Below are positions 8,879 through 16,469 of a DNA stretch of 64,000 nucleotides, one piece after another; within the stretch, counting starts at the first letter, position 1, and the number at the start of each line of letters is the position of its first letter. The stretch comes from Firmicutes bacterium HGW-Firmicutes-7. Its GTDB lineage: Bacteria; Bacillota; Clostridia; Lachnospirales; Vallitaleaceae. The notes beneath the pieces were generated by a model. That model made no database searches. It worked only from the letters and a program-made list of their open reading frames with translations, and was not told the origin of the DNA. A program made the position numbers and the translations under genes. The stretch lies in the NCBI GenBank assembly GCA_002841375.1, contig PGZO01000007.1, positions 62,001 through 126,000 on the forward strand, read 5' to 3'.

Positions 8879-11212
8879 TTATATAGCCTTTTCCCAAACT
8901 CTAAATACCAAAACGGTCATATCATCAGCTGCACTACCACCAGCTTTTGCTTTTGCGGTATCTAAAATCAAATCAGCAATTCTTTGTGGATTTAACGAAT
9001 CAAGCTGTTCAATCATTTCTTCTAGCCACAACGTATTTTGTTCCTTACCATATGGCAAATCACTGATACCATCTGACATCATTATGACAACGTCATCTGC
9101 CTTTAACCGTCGTTTAAGTGCACTGAACTCAATTTCCTTAAACATTCCAAGAGGTAGCGTATCTGTTTTAATTTTTTCTAGATGCTCTCCCCTTTTTAGA
9201 AATGTTGATACTGCGCCGCTTTTTATAAAGCTGCACTCGCCAGTATACCTATCCACCATACTTATATCTAACGTAGCAAAGGCTTGGTGATTATTTCTGA
9301 TTCCAAGAATACTATTTACAGTTTTAATCGCTACATCAATTTCAAAACCCCCTTCAACTAGCTGTTCCAACATTTCAATTGTTGCTTTACTTTCCATAAG
9401 CGCTCGTTCACCAGTTCCCATTCCATCTGATAACGCAATAATATCCTTTCCACTTTCTAGATCAATAAAGGTATAACAATCTCCCGAAACTGGTTGCTCA
9501 TTCTTATGAATACTCGCATAGCCTTTTACAAGCTTATAGTTTTCCTTTTCTGTGAATACGCATCTTTTTATTCCACTTTCTAAAATATCTCCAACCTCTT
9601 TTATTGAAAATTTTTGTGGCCCTACCTTGTTTATGATTTTTAAAAGCTCTTTTGTAATACCCGCTTCCATTTCTAAGCTTGTATCGATGATAATTTGTTG
9701 TCTTTCATTAGAACAATAATCCATTTGTATATCAATAACGTCCAAGTTTCCAAGCTCATTTCGTATTTTATTAATAAAAATACTTTGCGCTTCTCTACTC
9801 TTTGTAACACTTTCAGATAAAGTCTTTATAATATTTGAAACATTTAGAAATTGATCTGCAAACAATCCTCTATGCTCTATCATTTTGTTTTCCCATCTAA
9901 GGTTCGTTTTATAGATCTCAAAAACTCGGTTTACCATTATAACAAACTCATCCACCTTTAAGCATTGCTTATAAAATTCACTAGGAATATCCTCTACTAA
10001 TACCTCCCCTTTGCTTTCAACTGCAGATAGAATACTATATACCGCTCTATATGTATCATAGAAGTCTTTTTGCCAACACATATTACACATACTACATTCT
10101 TTACAAACCTTATCTGCAACATGATCAATAAGTTGATTAATTTCATTATTCGTTAGTTGCTCTTGAAGTGGCTTTACTCTAACAAATTTTTTCGCAATAT
10201 TTTCATAAGTTAAGGCAAATCTATTTAATTTCTGATGGATCATTTTTTCTAGTTCATTTTCATTTTCCTCAGTTAACTCCCTTTGAATTATTCGTTCTTT
10301 TTTTCTAGTTGGCATCAAAAGAAATAGCCCTATTGTAAGAATAAGCATCTCCATCGTTTTAAAATCTATGCCATTTGGTCCATATTGAAGTGTAAGAAAT
10401 ATAAAGGCGGTAAAATATGCAATGGCTGTTCCAACTTTACCGATATCTCTAAAGAGCCCTGCAACAACACCTAAAATACTCCAAATAATAAATTCATCAA
10501 CTACACCTGAAGACTTTGTATAGTATGCAGCAAATCCAATTGCAACCCCCATTATGGAAGATGCCTCCAACCCATATTGAAACCCAATATACAGGAGTAC
10601 ATTTAACGCAATGAGCTGTAAAAGAGATACTTGAATTACTGTAATCCCCATCATCCCCAAGGTTGCGGCACATGCAAGGATAGAAAAGCTAATAAATGTT
10701 TCTTTTGCGACCCCCTCCTTGTTGGTATCTGTTAAAAAACTCAATCCTTTCCTAAAAAGAATAGTTAATAGAAAAACGCTTGCCGCTTCAAGTAATAACG
10801 TAACAATAGATAACTTGTAATCTTTAACATAGATCTTTGTGCCGATTACTACTGCGATCGTACTAACCGTACAAATAACACCCATTACATATCTGATGTT
10901 TTTCTTATATACCATTTCAACTATCGTACCGAGTAGCGTCACCATAATCATAATAGATAAATATTTAAAAACATTAGGTATCGTTTGAATGGATACAAGT
11001 CCAAGAACGGTAGATAAAAATCCCCATATGCGCATTTTTTTATTCTCAAACACACACCCATAATAGGCAACCAACATCGGACTAATTGTTTCTACCACGC
11101 CTCTTCCAATCATAAAGCCCAAAACACAAATAATGGCACCTTTAGCTAGGGTGCTAAGCCTTTCTGTATTGACCCTTCTTTTTTCAATTGTTGTACTTAC
11201 CATCTTACTCAT
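8879..11212 (-). CDS. spoIIE: Stage II sporulation protein E (SpoIIE)
   Basis: Serine phosphatase that dephosphorylates SpoIIAA to activate sigma-F in the forespore and interacts with FtsZ. The first ~300 residues contain about ten hydrophobic membrane segments; a central linker has the CxxC-type pairs (VCKECSMCNMCW); the C-terminal PP2C domain (about 560-777) has ALSDGMGTGERA and MMSDGISDLP, which hold the metal-binding aspartates. 777 aa is close to the usual ~820. It stands alone with an upstream promoter of spoIIG/spoIIE type. Confidence 0.96.
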   Translation of the reverse strand: MSKMVSTTIEKRRVNTERLSTLAKGAIICVLGFMIGRGVVETISPMLVAYYGCVFENKKMRIWGFLSTVLGLVSIQTIPNVFKYLSIMIMVTLLGTIVEMVYKKNIRYVMGVICTVSTIAVVIGTKIYVKDYKLSIVTLLLEAASVFLLTILFRKGLSFLTDTNKEGVAKETFISFSILACAATLGMMGITVIQVSLLQLIALNVLLYIGFQYGLEASSIMGVAIGFAAYYTKSSGVVDEFIIWSILGVVAGLFRDIGKVGTAIAYFTAFIFLTLQYGPNGIDFKTMEMLILTIGLFLLMPTRKKERIIQRELTEENENELEKMIHQKLNRFALTYENIAKKFVRVKPLQEQLTNNEINQLIDHVADKVCKECSMCNMCWQKDFYDTYRAVYSILSAVESKGEVLVEDIPSEFYKQCLKVDEFVIMVNRVFEIYKTNLRWENKMIEHRGLFADQFLNVSNIIKTLSESVTKSREAQSIFINKIRNELGNLDVIDIQMDYCSNERQQIIIDTSLEMEAGITKELLKIINKVGPQKFSIKEVGDILESGIKRCVFTEKENYKLVKGYASIHKNEQPVSGDCYTFIDLESGKDIIALSDGMGTGERALMESKATIEMLEQLVEGGFEIDVAIKTVNSILGIRNNHQAFATLDISMVDRYTGECSFIKSGAVSTFLKRGEHLEKIKTDTLPLGMFKEIEFSALKRRLKADDVVIMMSDGISDLPYGKEQNTLWLEEMIEQLDSLNPQRIADLILDTAKAKAGGSAADDMTVLVFRVWEKAI

Positions 11213-11269
11213 TGGTAATTTCCCCCTTTGATTATTAATATTTTTTCTTCGTTTTGAGTTGTGTTATAT

Positions 11270-11305
11270 ATTATAATCACTTGTCTACACAGTTGTTTGT
11301 CAAAA
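11270..11305 (-). promoter_or_regulatory. spoIIE promoter, Spo0A-dependent type
   Basis: On the minus strand TTGACA (11298-11303) and TATAAT (11270-11275) are separated by 22 bp instead of 17. A Spo0A-box-like TTTGTCAAAA (plus strand, 11296-11305) overlaps the -35, and a weaker CTTGTCTAC lies at 11280-11288. Bacillus spoIIE and spoIIG promoters are known to have 21-22-bp spacers with 0A boxes, so this is very likely the spoIIE promoter. Confidence 0.8.
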
Positions 11306-11456
11306 CCTATACATTAAATAAAGAAATTTATAGACATTTTTTCCCATTAAGGTATTCATCTGCGATTCAACGGTAGTAGAATAATATTACTTCCGTAAAA
11401 TAAAAATGAAGCCATTCAACGTGAATAGCTTCTATATTGCTCAATATATTAATTTT

Positions 11457-11756
11457 TCATTCGGGTTGTATTATAAATAACGTCTCATTCGGCTTAATTA
11501 AACCAAACTTATCTCTTGCTAATTGTTCTATGTACTCAGTGGAGTTCATATATTCTTGATAATCTAATAAATTAATCTGTTCATCTAACTCCTTTTGCTT
11601 TTGGGCTTCAATAAAAGCCGCTTCTTTTTCAAGTATACTATTCCTTTTATAAAGGTCTGATACTTTAACAGAAACAACACTGATTAATACAACGAGCACA
11701 AATATTAAAAACCCAATTGGCTTCCTTGTTTTTTTCCTTTTTTTCCTCTTTCGCAT
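11457..11756 (-). CDS. divIC: Septum formation initiator / DivIC-like protein
   Basis: A small bitopic division protein (99 aa): basic N-terminus (RKRKKRKKTRKP), one TM segment (IGFLIFVLVVLISVVSV, residues 17-33), a short coiled coil rich in E, K and Q, and the terminal EQLARDKFGLIKPNETLF motif typical of FtsB/DivIC. The ATG at 11756 has GGGTGA just upstream; the GTG four codons earlier is less likely. It ends the rqcP-yabP-yabQ-divIC cluster, which is conserved in spore formers. Confidence 0.9.
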   Translation of the reverse strand: MRKRKKRKKTRKPIGFLIFVLVVLISVVSVKVSDLYKRNSILEKEAAFIEAQKQKELDEQINLLDYQEYMNSTEYIEQLARDKFGLIKPNETLFIIQPE

Positions 11757-11769
11757 GATTTCACCCACG

Positions 11770-12249
11770 TTATATTTTATTAATAATAAATCGAATTTCT
11801 TTTAGAAAACCTTTTATCTTTATTATTAACCATTTTTCATTTTTTTTCAAGCCCTTCGTTGTACTTTTTAAAAATATATGAATGGGTTTAGTCAATATTC
11901 GTATGGGACTAATGATAAGATTGATCACTTTAGAAATAAAGCGTGTTACATAATATATGATTATTGAGCTCAATAGCATAAAATAAAACGTTGCGCCAAG
12001 GCTTAATCCAATAAATATAAACCCTCTCATTTTTCCATCATTCGTATTAAATACGTAACCAAATATTATTATTCCTGCAATAAACCAAAATAATAAGTCT
12101 TCTATACCAATGGCAAACTTTTCGTGTGGTAGAAGTCTTCTAAATATTCTAATAAAATCATAAAACAGCCCTAGCAATCCGCCAAAAATTATCGCCCATG
12201 CAAATATGTATAATTGATCAACAACTAATATATTCATACGCTCAACCAA
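11770..12249 (-). CDS. yabQ: Spore cortex biosynthesis protein YabQ
   Basis: Polytopic membrane protein needed for spore cortex formation in Bacillus. The N-terminal region has three to four hydrophobic helices (LYIFAWAIIFGGLLGLFYDF; LLFWFIAGIIIFGYVF; GFIFIGLSLGATFYFML) followed by a basic tail, as in the family. The TTG at 12249 and the ATG at 12237 are both possible starts; the gene overlaps or abuts the yabP stop at 12242, so it is translationally coupled. Confidence 0.9.
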   Translation of the reverse strand: MVERMNILVVDQLYIFAWAIIFGGLLGLFYDFIRIFRRLLPHEKFAIGIEDLLFWFIAGIIIFGYVFNTNDGKMRGFIFIGLSLGATFYFMLLSSIIIYYVTRFISKVINLIISPIRILTKPIHIFLKSTTKGLKKNEKWLIIKIKGFLKEIRFIINKI

Positions 12250-12523
12250 ATAATCGACTTATTATGGATTTGCCTCCTTTTTTGTATGTTGTTTTATCAT
12301 CATATTCGATGCCTTCTATATCTCCTGTTAAACTCATTTCCCCACTTTCTAAGTTTAATTGGTTTACATGTAATTCTTCACCTTTTATTTCCAATATTCC
12401 CATATCCGTTTCAATAACAACGAGGGTTTCGTCAAAGGATACAACGTCTGATACCCCTGTTATTGCCATCTCTTCTCTATTCGTAACAACTATTCTATGG
12501 TTGGTATATGCGCGATCTTCCAT
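12242..12523 (-). CDS. yabP: Sporulation protein YabP
   Basis: A 93-aa beta-rich soluble protein of the YabP/YqfC family, needed for spore coat or cortex assembly. Visible family features: HRIVVTNREEMAITGVSDVVSFDE, then TDMGILEIKGEELHVNQLNLESGEMSLTG in which the ~18-residue repeat-like strands occur, ending with a basic Phe-Gly tail. It is followed without gap by yabQ. Confidence 0.92.
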   Translation of the reverse strand: MEDRAYTNHRIVVTNREEMAITGVSDVVSFDETLVVIETDMGILEIKGEELHVNQLNLESGEMSLTGDIEGIEYDDKTTYKKGGKSIISRLFG

Positions 12524-12596
12524 GTTTGATAACCTCCTCTCCTCATATTTTATGACAACTTTAAGTAAATATGCATAAAGAGTATATCAACAAACT

Positions 12597-12836
12597 TTAG
12601 ATATATTTAAACATTTCTTTCGTCTCTTCTTTTCTAACAGTTTCCTTTACAGTTAACACCTCAACTTTAACAATTTTATTCCCAAATCGTATTTCAATAA
12701 TATCGCCTTCACTAACCGTAGCACTTGCCTTAGCAACTTTATCATTAATGAATACTCTTCCACCATCACAGGCTTCATTCGCAACAGTTCTTCTTTTTAT
12801 TAGTCTTGATACCTTTAAATATTTATCTAGTCTCAT
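12597..12836 (-). CDS. rqcP: S4-domain RNA-binding protein RqcP (YabO/HslR type)
   Basis: An S4 RNA-binding protein of 79 aa: MRLDKYLKVSRLIKRRTVANEACDGGRVFINDKVAK is the S4 fold. RqcP works with RqcH in adding alanine tails on stalled 50S-nascent chain complexes. Gene order HU-rqcP-yabP-yabQ-divIC is the Firmicute standard. A weak hairpin with flanking A/T runs lies between it and the HU gene (about 12860-12915). Confidence 0.92.
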   Translation of the reverse strand: MRLDKYLKVSRLIKRRTVANEACDGGRVFINDKVAKASATVSEGDIIEIRFGNKIVKVEVLTVKETVRKEETKEMFKYI

Positions 12837-12926
12837 AAGATCCCCTTCTTTATTAATAAATAAAAAAGGGCTGCCTCGTCGTAGAATTAAATCCCACTTA
12901 AAGACATCCCCTTTTCTTTTTTACTA

Positions 12927-13205
12927 TTAACGTGCGTTAATTATATCTTTTAAAGCTTTACCAGCTTTAAATCTAGGTGCTTTTGATGCTGCTATTTTCA
13001 TAGGTTCACCAGTTTGAGGGTTTCTACCTTCTCTTGCAGCTCTTTCAGATGTGTCAAATGTTCCAAATCCCACCAATTGAATTTTTTCGCCATTTTTAAG
13101 TTCATCAGATACTACATCAATAAATGCCTTTAATGCAATTTCCACGTCTTTTTTACTTAAATCAGCTTTTGATGCCATCGCAGTTATTAACTCAGCTTTG
13201 TTCAT
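12927..13205 (-). CDS. hup: HU family DNA-binding protein
   Basis: Nucleoid-associated histone-like protein, 92 aa. It begins MNKAELITAMASKADLSKKDVE, contains VQLVGFGTFDTSERAAREGRNPQTG-type DNA-binding arms (GRNPQTGE near 57-64) and ends in FKAGKALKDIIN. An AGGAGG site is 8 bp upstream. It follows mazG by 24 bp. Confidence 0.96.
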   Translation of the reverse strand: MNKAELITAMASKADLSKKDVEIALKAFIDVVSDELKNGEKIQLVGFGTFDTSERAAREGRNPQTGEPMKIAASKAPRFKAGKALKDIINAR

Positions 13206-13229
13206 TGAATAACTCCTCCTCTATTAAAA

Positions 13230-14036
13230 TTATTGTGTTATCTTGAACTCATCCCACAACTGATCCATTTCAATTATTGAGAGCTTGTCCAATTCAAATC
13301 CTTTGTTTTGAGCCATTTCTTCAATGCCCTTAAATCTATTTATAAACTTTTCTGTGGCATTTGTCAAGGAAATTTCGGGATTTAGTTCAAAAAACCTTGA
13401 AATATTGACCATAGAGAACAATAAGTCCCCATATTCGTCCTGAATTGCACTTTTTTCACCCTTGGCTAATGCTTCTTCAAATTCCCTTAATTCTTCCAAA
13501 ACTTTTGAAAATGCTTGTTTATACTCTGAAAAATCAAACCCGATCATTGAAGCCTTTTGTTGAACTTTATAGGCTCTCAAAAGTGCCGGCATAGCTCTTG
13601 GAACACTTTCAAGTTTATGTCCAAAAGATGAATATTGCTTTTCAGCCTTTTTAATTTCTTCCCATTGTAGTTTAACCTCATCAGACGATTCTGCCTTCTC
13701 ATCTTGAAACACATGAGGATGCCTTCTAATCAGTTTTTCAGAAATATCATGAATTACTTCGTCTAAATTAAAGTTTTCAAGGTTTTCTGCAATTTTACTA
13801 TGAAACATAACGTGTAAGAGTAAATCACCAAGTTCTTCTTTTAGGTTTTCAACGTCTTTGTTTTCAATTGCCTCTAATACCTCATATACTTCTTCCAACG
13901 TTCCACTTTTTAACGATTCATGTGTTTGCTCCATATCCCAAGGGCATCCACCTTCACCACGCAAAATATCAATAATCCTTCTTAAGTCCTCAAACCCATA
14001 TTTCTCTTTTTTTGACTGCCATTTTTCTATTTGCAT
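13230..14036 (-). CDS. mazG: Nucleoside triphosphate pyrophosphohydrolase MazG
   Basis: Hydrolyses (d)NTPs to (d)NMPs and PPi, limiting aberrant nucleotides. Two MazG domains are present: CPWDMEQTHESLK with EEVYEVLEAI and EELGDLLLHVMFHSKIAE in the first (residues ~25-110), and the degenerate second domain with FEEALAKGEKSAIQDEYGDLLFSM (about 175-240). 268 aa is normal. It lies between spoVT and hup as in many Clostridia. Confidence 0.95.
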   Translation of the reverse strand: MQIEKWQSKKEKYGFEDLRRIIDILRGEGGCPWDMEQTHESLKSGTLEEVYEVLEAIENKDVENLKEELGDLLLHVMFHSKIAENLENFNLDEVIHDISEKLIRRHPHVFQDEKAESSDEVKLQWEEIKKAEKQYSSFGHKLESVPRAMPALLRAYKVQQKASMIGFDFSEYKQAFSKVLEELREFEEALAKGEKSAIQDEYGDLLFSMVNISRFFELNPEISLTNATEKFINRFKGIEEMAQNKGFELDKLSIIEMDQLWDEFKITQ

Positions 14037-14156
14037 TTAAATATTCACCACTCTTTAATTAAGTTTTGGTTACAATGTCAAAAGTATATTATTCTAAATA
14101 TAATATCAGCTTCATAAGAATAGTGCAAGAAAAACCAAATTTGAGTGCTTTCCTAG

Positions 14157-14243
14157 AAAAAGAGCGCTTGTCGACACGTTATGAAAGATTATAATTTTTC
14201 AACGCTCTTTTTACGGCTTCGTAGGAAAGTAGAACTTTCCTAC
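14157..14243. repeat. Dispersed intergenic repeat, copy 1 (two hairpins)
   Basis: A 10-bp outer stem AAAAAGAGCG/CGCTCTTTTT (14157-14166 with 14203-14212) is followed by a second perfect hairpin GTAGGAAAGT-AGA-ACTTTCCTAC (14221-14243). A related copy lies at 14962-15044 on the other side of spoVT. The outer stem could end transcription in either direction. Confidence 0.7.
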
Positions 14244-14251
14244 TGGACTAG

Positions 14252-14285
14252 AAAAAAATAAAGCAACTGGAATCGTCGCTTTATT
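14252..14285 (-). terminator. Terminator of spoVT
   Basis: Stem formed by 14275-14285 and 14257-14267 (AATAAAGCGAC with GTTGCTTTATT on the minus strand), followed by a T-run. It lies directly after the spoVT stop. Confidence 0.85.
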
Positions 14286-14292
14286 CATAACA

Positions 14293-14844
14293 TTATTGTT
14301 CCATTTGTTTACCTAAAAATCCGGCTGCTGAATGTGCAAGTTTCGTTTCTACTTCACCCATTCTCAGTTTGTTATCTTTGCTTAAAAAAACAACAGCTCC
14401 AATCGCATCACCTTCTGATATAATTGGCGTAATAACTTCTGACGTATAATCTCGCTCACTTGTATCAAATAAAATATCAATAAATTTCTTTTCATCAACA
14501 CTGGCTACAATAGTTTCTCTATCATTTATGGCCGTTTCTAATTCTTTGCTAATTTGTTTTTCTAAGAACTCTCTTTTAGACCCCCCTGAAACTGCTATAA
14601 CTTGATCTTTATCAGCAATACAGATAATGTGTCCAGTCGTTTGAGACAATGCTTCCGCATATTGTTTTGCAAATGACCCTAACTCACCAATTGGTGAATA
14701 TTTCTTTAAAATAATTTCTCCATCCTTGTCAGTAAAAATTTCTAATGGATCGCCTTCTCTTATCCTCAAAGTTCTTCTTATTTCTTTAGGGACTACAACT
14801 CTTCCTAAATCATCTATTCTTCGTACTATTCCTGTTGCTTTCAT
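14293..14844 (-). CDS. spoVT: Stage V sporulation protein T (AbrB-family regulator)
   Basis: Forespore transcription factor that modulates sigma-G genes. It begins MKATGIVRRIDDLGRVVVPK, the AbrB swapped-hairpin DNA-binding domain, and has a C-terminal GAF domain (about 55-180). Upstream in-frame Met codons (to 14937) would add 31 non-conserved residues; the ATG at 14844 has AAGGAGGAAACC in front and gives 183 aa, close to the Bacillus protein. A sigma-G-type promoter lies upstream. Confidence 0.95.
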   Translation of the reverse strand: MKATGIVRRIDDLGRVVVPKEIRRTLRIREGDPLEIFTDKDGEIILKKYSPIGELGSFAKQYAEALSQTTGHIICIADKDQVIAVSGGSKREFLEKQISKELETAINDRETIVASVDEKKFIDILFDTSERDYTSEVITPIISEGDAIGAVVFLSKDNKLRMGEVETKLAHSAAGFLGKQMEQ

Positions 14845-14885
14845 AGTGGTTTCCTCCTTATTTGTCTTACTAAACTGTCCATAAT

Positions 14886-14914
14886 TATTATGTGTCAAAA
14901 ATACTAAAATATTC
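14886..14914 (-). promoter_or_regulatory. Putative sigma-G promoter of spoVT
   Basis: On the minus strand GAATA (14910-14914), 17 bp, CATAATA (14886-14892), matching the sigma-G pattern GHATR-17/18-CATNHTA. spoVT is sigma-G dependent in Bacillus, which supports the call. Confidence 0.65.
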
Positions 14915-14961
14915 ATTTTGGAGGAAGCCATTGACATATAATAATTACCAAAAAGGAGAAC

Positions 14962-15044
14962 AAAGCACTTGCCAGCGCGTTACATAATAATTTATGCTAT
15001 CTAACGCTTTATTCTATGCTTCGTGGAAAGTAGAACTTTCCTAC
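14962..15044. repeat. Dispersed intergenic repeat, copy 2
   Basis: Homologous to the 14157-14243 repeat: same order of AAAGC-CTTG, ACGCT and a closing GTGGAAAGT-AGA-ACTTTCCTAC hairpin (15023-15044). It lies in the ~320-bp gap between the spoVT promoter and the prsA-like gene; apart from a short GTTCC/GGAAC hairpin near 15140 I see nothing else in that gap. Confidence 0.65.
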
Positions 15045-15262
15045 GAAATTAAACTTGATATGTGACGTCGAAACTTTCATGTTTTATTTCATCCTAGTTG
15101 GTGAATATATTTCATGAAAGGTTTCCTACTAGACAAGAAAAGTTCCCTAAGGAACTGAGTATCATGAAAACTAGTTACATGAATTACTTATTTAACTTTT
15201 CTTGTTCAGTAAAATGTATGTTTTTGCTGCATTTAACAACGTATGCTAGTTAATCTTATCCT

Positions 15263-16369
15263 TTAAAACAAACTCATTTTTTCCCAAAGTTCATTTTCTA
15301 AATTAATTAACGTTTCCTTTTTCCATTCTTCATATATTTCATTAAACGCTTGTTGTTTTAATGTTTTAATGGATTCTTCTTTAAGTGTCTCTTCCCATAC
15401 TTTAAACTCTGCTTCATAACTAGAAATCTCTTGATCTGAAGGCGGTTCAATCGCTATTAACTTAAACATATGATACCCATATTCAGTCTTTGCAACCTCA
15501 CTTACTTGCCCAACTTTAAGGTCTTCAAGCACAGCTTTGAGTTCATCACTTAATAATACTATGGATAACTTATATTCACCGTTGTACGAGTCTTTTTCTA
15601 TCTCTTCAGAATATTGGTTAATTATTGAATTAAAGTCATCTCCACTTTGCGCTAGTTTATAGGCTTCTTGTATTTTATTATATGCTTTTTTTTGAGCTTC
15701 TTCAGATAAAGGTACTAATTCATCATTCGTATTTAACTCTGCAGTATTGGTCAGAACGTGCTGTACTATTGAAAGAGTTAAAATTTCTTTTGTGTCATAT
15801 TCCTTAAGCCTCTTATAATCTTCATCCAATAACATGACTTCAACAATTTGTTCTTCTTTTGGTACATACTTACTATTTATAGAATCAGAAACTTCTTTTG
15901 CCAATCTGAAATCTAAAAATGTGTCTTCAACAATTTGGTTTGTAATGCTATACTTCACAACAATTTCTTTGGGAATTTTATTGAAATAATCTGTAGCGAT
16001 TTGTTTCGTTTCTTCAATAACTGAATCTTTAAGGCTAATGCCTAAACTGCTTGCTTTTTTATCCAATATTTTATTTTTTATCAAGTTATCATAAGCTTGA
16101 TTCTTGGCAACCTGTTCTGGTGGTATCCCTCCAGTAAAATCTTCTTTTGGAATCTCCCATACTTCAGTACCACCTACTTTTTCAAAATCCTCTTTAACCT
16201 GTAAAAAATAGATCATCACTTCTGCTGCTATTATTTTCTCACCGTCAATGGCAACAATGATTTGACCCTTTTGATTGCTTTTTGAGCCTGTACAGCTCGT
16301 AAAAATCATCATGATAATCAACACAACAATCCATTTTGTCCAATGCTTTTGTGCCTTCATATTACTCAC
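15263..16369 (-). CDS. PrsA-like peptidylprolyl isomerase lipoprotein
   Basis: Probable extracytoplasmic foldase. A type II signal peptide ends in the lipobox-like IFTSC (Cys near residue 27). The N-terminal SurA_N-like helical region (VAKNQAYDNLIKNKILDKKA) is followed by a parvulin-type rotamase domain, recognisable from its end: LKVGQVSEVAKTEYGYHMFKLI (about residues 290-312). It lies next to mfd, as in other Clostridia. Some catalytic parvulin residues are not obvious, so it may be mainly a chaperone. Confidence 0.85.
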   Translation of the reverse strand: MSNMKAQKHWTKWIVVLIIMMIFTSCTGSKSNQKGQIIVAIDGEKIIAAEVMIYFLQVKEDFEKVGGTEVWEIPKEDFTGGIPPEQVAKNQAYDNLIKNKILDKKASSLGISLKDSVIEETKQIATDYFNKIPKEIVVKYSITNQIVEDTFLDFRLAKEVSDSINSKYVPKEEQIVEVMLLDEDYKRLKEYDTKEILTLSIVQHVLTNTAELNTNDELVPLSEEAQKKAYNKIQEAYKLAQSGDDFNSIINQYSEEIEKDSYNGEYKLSIVLLSDELKAVLEDLKVGQVSEVAKTEYGYHMFKLIAIEPPSDQEISSYEAEFKVWEETLKEESIKTLKQQAFNEIYEEWKKETLINLENELWEKMSLF

Positions 16370-16469
16370 TCCAATTAGTTAACGATGCTTCGGATATTTT
16401 ACCAATTTCCTCGGTTAAATTCCACCTCAATTAGCATCATTATACAATTACTATTATACTTTTCTTTCA

